A stretch of 64,000 nt of DNA from Halosimplex pelagicum (GTDB lineage Archaea > Halobacteriota > Halobacteria > Halobacteriales > Haloarculaceae). The stretch covers positions 1,426,001 through 1,490,000 of the forward strand of contig NZ_CP058909.1 in the NCBI RefSeq assembly GCF_013415905.1, given 5' to 3'. Every line of letters begins with the position of its first letter. The stretch's first letter is position 1. This document shows, piece after piece, positions 60,747 through 64,000 of this stretch. The position numbers and the translations under genes are program-made. A model generated the notes under the pieces. That model ran no database searches. It was not told the origin of the DNA and was given only the letters and a program-made list of their open reading frames with translations.

Positions 60747-61751
60747 TCAGTCCGCGGCGCTCGCGGCCTCGTCGCTCGCGTCGTCCGCGGTCGCGCCCGC
60801 CAGCGCCTCGAAGTCGTAGCTGACGCCGGTCAGTTCCTCGGAGACGGCCCACAGCCGCTCGGCGCGCTCGGTGTCGTAGGAGCGGTCGTTCGAACGCTGG
60901 GGCTCGGGGTGACCGCGCATGTCGAACAGGCCGCCCGGACCGACGTAGGCCCCGCCGTCGACGCCGGGGGCGGTCGCGGCGTACACCAGCGGGAGCGCCC
61001 CCATCTCGGCTGACTGGCCGAGGACGGCGTTCATCGCCCGCATCGCGTACAGTTTCACCGTCGACCCCTCCTCCTTCGGCCCGCGGGCCTGCAGCGAGGT
61101 GTCGGCGTAGCCGGGGTGGCACGCCGCCGAGATCGTGTCCTCGACGCCCGCGGCCGAGAGCCGGCGCTGGAGTTCGTAGGCGAAGAGGAGGTTCGCCAGT
61201 TTCGACTGGCTGTAGGCCTCCCACTTGCCGTACGACTCCTCGTGGTGGAGGTCGTCGAAGTCGATCTCCCCGCCCTGGTGGGCGCCGCTGGAGTGGGTGA
61301 CGACGCGGGTCTCGCCCGGCGTCTCGACGATCCGTTCCAGGAGGTGGCCCGTCAGCGCGAAGTGGCCGAGGTGGTTGACGCCGAACTGCGTCTCGAAGCC
61401 GTCGGCCGTCTCCGAGCGCGGGATCGCCATCACGCCGGCGTTGTTGCAGAGCGTGTGCAACTCGTCGTAGTCGGCCAGGAGACCGTCGGCGAACGACTCG
61501 ACCGAGGACAGGTCGCCCAGGTCGCACTCGCGCACGTCGAGGGCGGCCTCGTCGGCGGGGAACCCCTCGCGCCGGCGGATGTCGGCGGCGGCCCGCTCGC
61601 CGCGGTCGGTGCTTCGGCAGGCCATCACGACGGTCGCGCCCTTCCGGGCGAACACGCGGGTCGCCTCGAACCCGAGGCCGCTGTTGGCCCCGGTGACGGC
61701 GATCGTCTGCCCCGACAGGTCCGGCACGTCGGCGGCGGTCCAGTTGCTCAT
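60747..61751 (-). CDS. Short-chain dehydrogenase/reductase
   Basis: 334 residues, SDR Rossmann enzyme of the retinol-dehydrogenase-like kind. TGANSGLGFEATRVFARKGA binds NAD(P), then CNNAGVMAIP, FGVNHLGHFALTGHLL, the Ser in VVTHSSGAHQ and YSQSK (Tyr and Lys catalytic pair). N-terminal 14 residues are hydrophilic. Leftward, single gene. It probably reduces a lipid or small-molecule ketone or aldehyde. Confidence 0.92.
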   Translation of the reverse strand: MSNWTAADVPDLSGQTIAVTGANSGLGFEATRVFARKGATVVMACRSTDRGERAAADIRRREGFPADEAALDVRECDLGDLSSVESFADGLLADYDELHTLCNNAGVMAIPRSETADGFETQFGVNHLGHFALTGHLLERIVETPGETRVVTHSSGAHQGGEIDFDDLHHEESYGKWEAYSQSKLANLLFAYELQRRLSAAGVEDTISAACHPGYADTSLQARGPKEEGSTVKLYAMRAMNAVLGQSAEMGALPLVYAATAPGVDGGAYVGPGGLFDMRGHPEPQRSNDRSYDTERAERLWAVSEELTGVSYDFEALAGATADDASDEAASAAD

Positions 61752-61858
61752 ACGTTCCGTTCGGGCGCCACCTACTCAAGGGCGGCGCCAGACGGGCGGG
61801 CCGATGCGAACGGACGGCCGGCGGCGACGGCGCCGCCCGCCGCCCCGCAGTCGATCCG

Positions 61859-63211
61859 TCAGTCGGTGCGCTCGGCCGGCGCCTCCGCCGGGTCGTCGAC
61901 GACCCGGACGGTCGTCAACACGGCGACGATCCCGGCCGTGAGGACCGCGCCGAGGACGAACGGCGACCAGTAGACGACGACGGCGTACAGCGCCGTCATG
62001 ACCGGCGGGCCGACGGTCCGCCCGAGGCTGCCCGCCCCCTGCGTGACGCCGAAGGCGCTGCCCTGCCGGTCGGCGCTGGTCGCCAGCGAGACCAGCGTCG
62101 TCAGCGAGACGTTCAGCAGGCTGTTGCCCAGCGACAGCAGCGTCAGCGCGCCCAGCAGCGCGATCACTCGCGGGCCGAACCCGAGTATCGCCCGCTCGCC
62201 CAGCAGCGCCCGGCCGATCTCGGGGGAGAAGGGGAACGCCGCGAGCGCGACGACCAGCAGCGCGGCGCCGGCGGCGGCGAGCCGCCGGGCGGGGACGACC
62301 CGGGCGAGCCGGCCGACGAGGACGCCCTGGTTGACCACCGCGAGCGCGCCGACGTAGGTGAGCAGCAGGCCGGCCTGGGAGGCGTCGTAGCCGTACACGT
62401 CCGCGACGAACGGGATGAACGCCACCTGGATCCCGGAGAAGGCGACCGACGCGACGAGGAAGGCGCCGACCAGCGGCCGCAGCGTGGCGTCGCGGGCGGC
62501 GTCGACGAACTGGCCGACGATCCGCGGGCGGCCGCCCGTCCCCGCGTGGCGGTCCGGCTCGGGCAGGAACGCCCACGTCCCGAGGAAGGCGACGAAGCTC
62601 AGGACCGCGGCGCCGAAGCTCGGCAGCGAGAAACGCGTCGCCGGGACGAAATCGGGGAAGACGCTCGCCGCACCGGCGACGACGCCGTCGCTGGCCAGCA
62701 CGGAGCCGAGCGCAGGGCCGAAGACGAACCCCAGCCCGAAGGCGGCGCCGACCAGCCCCAGCGCCCCGGCGCGGCGGTCGGCGGGCGTCACGTCGGCGAT
62801 GTACGCCTGGGCGGTGGCGATGTTGCCGCCCATCGCACCCGCGAGCATCCGGGCGAGAAACAGCGTCGCCAGCGCCGCGGTCGTGCCCGCGACCGTCTCG
62901 ACCTCGCCGCCGAGGCCGAAGACGGTCCAGGCGACGGTGTTCGCCGCCAGCGAGAGCATGAGGACCGGCCGCCGGCCGCGGGCGTCCGACAGCTGGCCGA
63001 GCAGCGGCGCGAAGACGAACTGCATCAGCGAGTACGACGCCGCCAGCAGGCCGTAGACCACGTCGGTCCCGCCCAGGTCGCGGACGTAGAACGGGAGGAT
63101 CGGGATGACGATCCCGAACCCCACGAGGTCGATGAACACGACCGCGAGGACGGCGACGAGCGCCCGTCGCCGCCCGGCGAGCGACGCCCCCACGGCGCGA
63201 GGGTCCAGCAC
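61859..63211 (-). CDS. MFS transporter (TetA/drug-efflux type)
   Basis: 450 residues with twelve hydrophobic helices. Motif A is GQLSDARGRRPVLMLS (loop 2-3), and VFIDLVGFGIVIPILPFYV opens helix 1, both like TetA-type efflux pumps. The second half begins around LRPLVGAFLVASVAFSGIQ. GTG start at 63211 fixed by a TATA-like AGCTATTCC on the minus strand (63237-63245), about 26-34 bases upstream; longer start (63277) is unlikely. Substrate unknown; drug or metabolite export is the family guess. Precedes ThiE on the same strand. Confidence 0.88.
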   Translation of the reverse strand: MLDPRAVGASLAGRRRALVAVLAVVFIDLVGFGIVIPILPFYVRDLGGTDVVYGLLAASYSLMQFVFAPLLGQLSDARGRRPVLMLSLAANTVAWTVFGLGGEVETVAGTTAALATLFLARMLAGAMGGNIATAQAYIADVTPADRRAGALGLVGAAFGLGFVFGPALGSVLASDGVVAGAASVFPDFVPATRFSLPSFGAAVLSFVAFLGTWAFLPEPDRHAGTGGRPRIVGQFVDAARDATLRPLVGAFLVASVAFSGIQVAFIPFVADVYGYDASQAGLLLTYVGALAVVNQGVLVGRLARVVPARRLAAAGAALLVVALAAFPFSPEIGRALLGERAILGFGPRVIALLGALTLLSLGNSLLNVSLTTLVSLATSADRQGSAFGVTQGAGSLGRTVGPPVMTALYAVVVYWSPFVLGAVLTAGIVAVLTTVRVVDDPAEAPAERTD

Positions 63212-63273
63212 GCTCGCTCGTTCGGCGCGTGTCGGGGAATAGCTAGGGGCGGTCCCCGGTCCGCCGCCCGCCC

Positions 63274-63915
63274 TCAATCCTCGCGAGCGTCGGCGACGGT
63301 CCCGGCCAGATCCCGGGCCGCCGCCTCGGGGTCGTCGGCGCCGGTGATCGCGGTGATGACCGCGACGCCGTCGGCGCCCGCTTCGACGATCGGGGCGGCG
63401 TTGTCGGCGGTGACGCCGCCGATCCCCACGACGGGGATGTCGACGGCGGCCGCGATCTCGCCGACGCGCTCGGGGCCGATCTCGTGCTCGTCGTCGTCGA
63501 TGTCGTCCTTCGAGCCCGTGGCGTAGACGGCGCCGACGCCGAGGTAGTCGGCGCCGGCCCGCTCGGCGCGGCGGGCGTCGTCGACGAACGACACGGACCG
63601 GCCGATCAGGGCGTCGGGGCCCAGCCGCTCGCGGGCGACCGGGACGGGCAGGTCGTCGTCGCCGAGGTGGACCCCGTCGGCGTCGACCGCCGCGGCGAGG
63701 TCGACCCGGTCGTTGACGACGAACGTGACGCCGGCCTCGCGAGTGAGCGTCCGGAGCTTGCGCCCGAGGTGGTAGCGCTCGCGGGCGCTCCGGTCTTTCT
63801 CCCGCAGTTGCACCACGTCGACCCCGCCGGCGACGGCCGCCTCGACGACCGCTCGCGTCGTTCGGTCCCCCGAGAGACTCCCCTGCGTGACGAGATACAC
63901 GCCCCAGTCGGTCAT
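63274..63915 (-). CDS. thiE: Thiamine phosphate synthase (ThiE)
   Basis: 213-residue TIM-barrel enzyme that joins hydroxymethylpyrimidine pyrophosphate and thiazole phosphate to thiamine phosphate. VDVVQLREKDRSARE, FVVNDRVDLAAAVDADGVHL and the glycine-rich phosphate loop VVGIGGVTADNAAPI are diagnostic, with GVGAVYATGSKDD between them. ATG at 63915 gives MTDWGVYLVTQ, the family start; a TATA-like AGTAACAG on the minus strand (about 63940-63947) supports it. The final 85 bases of the window hold only this promoter. Confidence 0.95.
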   Translation of the reverse strand: MTDWGVYLVTQGSLSGDRTTRAVVEAAVAGGVDVVQLREKDRSARERYHLGRKLRTLTREAGVTFVVNDRVDLAAAVDADGVHLGDDDLPVPVARERLGPDALIGRSVSFVDDARRAERAGADYLGVGAVYATGSKDDIDDDEHEIGPERVGEIAAAVDIPVVGIGGVTADNAAPIVEAGADGVAVITAITGADDPEAAARDLAGTVADARED

Positions 63916-64000
63916 TGGCGACGACTCCGAGCCCACCTACCTGTTACTTTCGAACCGTCTCTCCGACCGACACGTCGGTGCCGCAGTCACTCCGTGTCCC

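Overview
This window comes from the chromosome of an extremely halophilic archaeon (class Halobacteria). The reasons are: very high GC in coding DNA, strongly acidic proteins, a transcription factor B gene, an archaeosine tRNA-guanine transglycosylase, Tat lipoproteins with Asp/Gly/Thr-rich linkers, PilB/PilC-type pilus genes, and many genes with a TATA element about 25-35 bases before the start codon (leaderless transcription). The genus cannot be fixed from sequence reading alone. About 60 protein genes, one tRNA and two clear islets of foreign or rearranged DNA are visible.

Layout. 1-4.4 kb: a surface-polysaccharide locus with the start of a leftward gene at the edge, an undecaprenyl-type sugar transferase, a GT4 glycosyltransferase and a multispan GT-C-like protein. 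Three TTAGG-N4-CCTAA boxes (one degenerate) lie at its promoters. 4.3-9.98 kb: small membrane proteins, an HTH/DUF7521-type pair, TFB, a second GT4 enzyme, an M20 peptidase and a DUF192 Tat lipoprotein. 10.0-13.7 kb: an AT-rich islet with a tiny CxxC protein, a Gfo/Idh/MocA oxidoreductase, a palindrome-controlled HTH + TumE-like pair and an M29 aminopeptidase. 13.7-17.2 kb: an iron-siderophore ABC importer (binding protein, permease, ATPase) with three perfect or near-perfect copies of the same box. 17.4-19.4 kb: 6-phosphogluconate dehydrogenase, an anchored [2Fe-2S] ferredoxin, and tRNA-Arg(CCG) followed by a duplicated tRNA 3' end.

19.4-27.1 kb: a leftward PilB-PilC type IV pilus operon ending in a large pilin-like Ig adhesin, preceded by a Tat protein/deacetylase-like pair. 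27.3-32.7 kb: a flavin-dependent halogenase-family protein, a GH3 glycosidase and a GT2 synthase. 32.8-45.7 kb: housekeeping and small membrane genes (TgtA, two Nudix enzymes, a metzincin-like membrane protein, a PQQ-type beta-propeller, DJ-1/PfpI, an AI-2E exporter, two divergent rhodaneses, HPP). 45.8-48.0 kb: a DUF106 gene followed by a RelBE/ParDE-type toxin-antitoxin module and a second, partial DUF106 3' end, so a 107-base repeat brackets the module. 48.1-64 kb: aldo-keto reductases, MATE and AEC transporters, a beta-CASP nuclease, a 7TM histidine kinase, an ABC exporter with a divergent TetR regulator and shared palindrome, a cupin, a CoA-disulfide-reductase-like flavoprotein, an SDR, an MFS exporter and ThiE.

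How they fit together. The repeated TTAGG-N4-CCTAA box joins the iron importer and the polysaccharide locus into one apparent metal-responsive regulon. The most unusual structure is the DUF106-flanked toxin-antitoxin cassette, which looks like integration into a protein-gene 3' end with the end resupplied. No complete mobile element, CRISPR array or replication origin was recognised.
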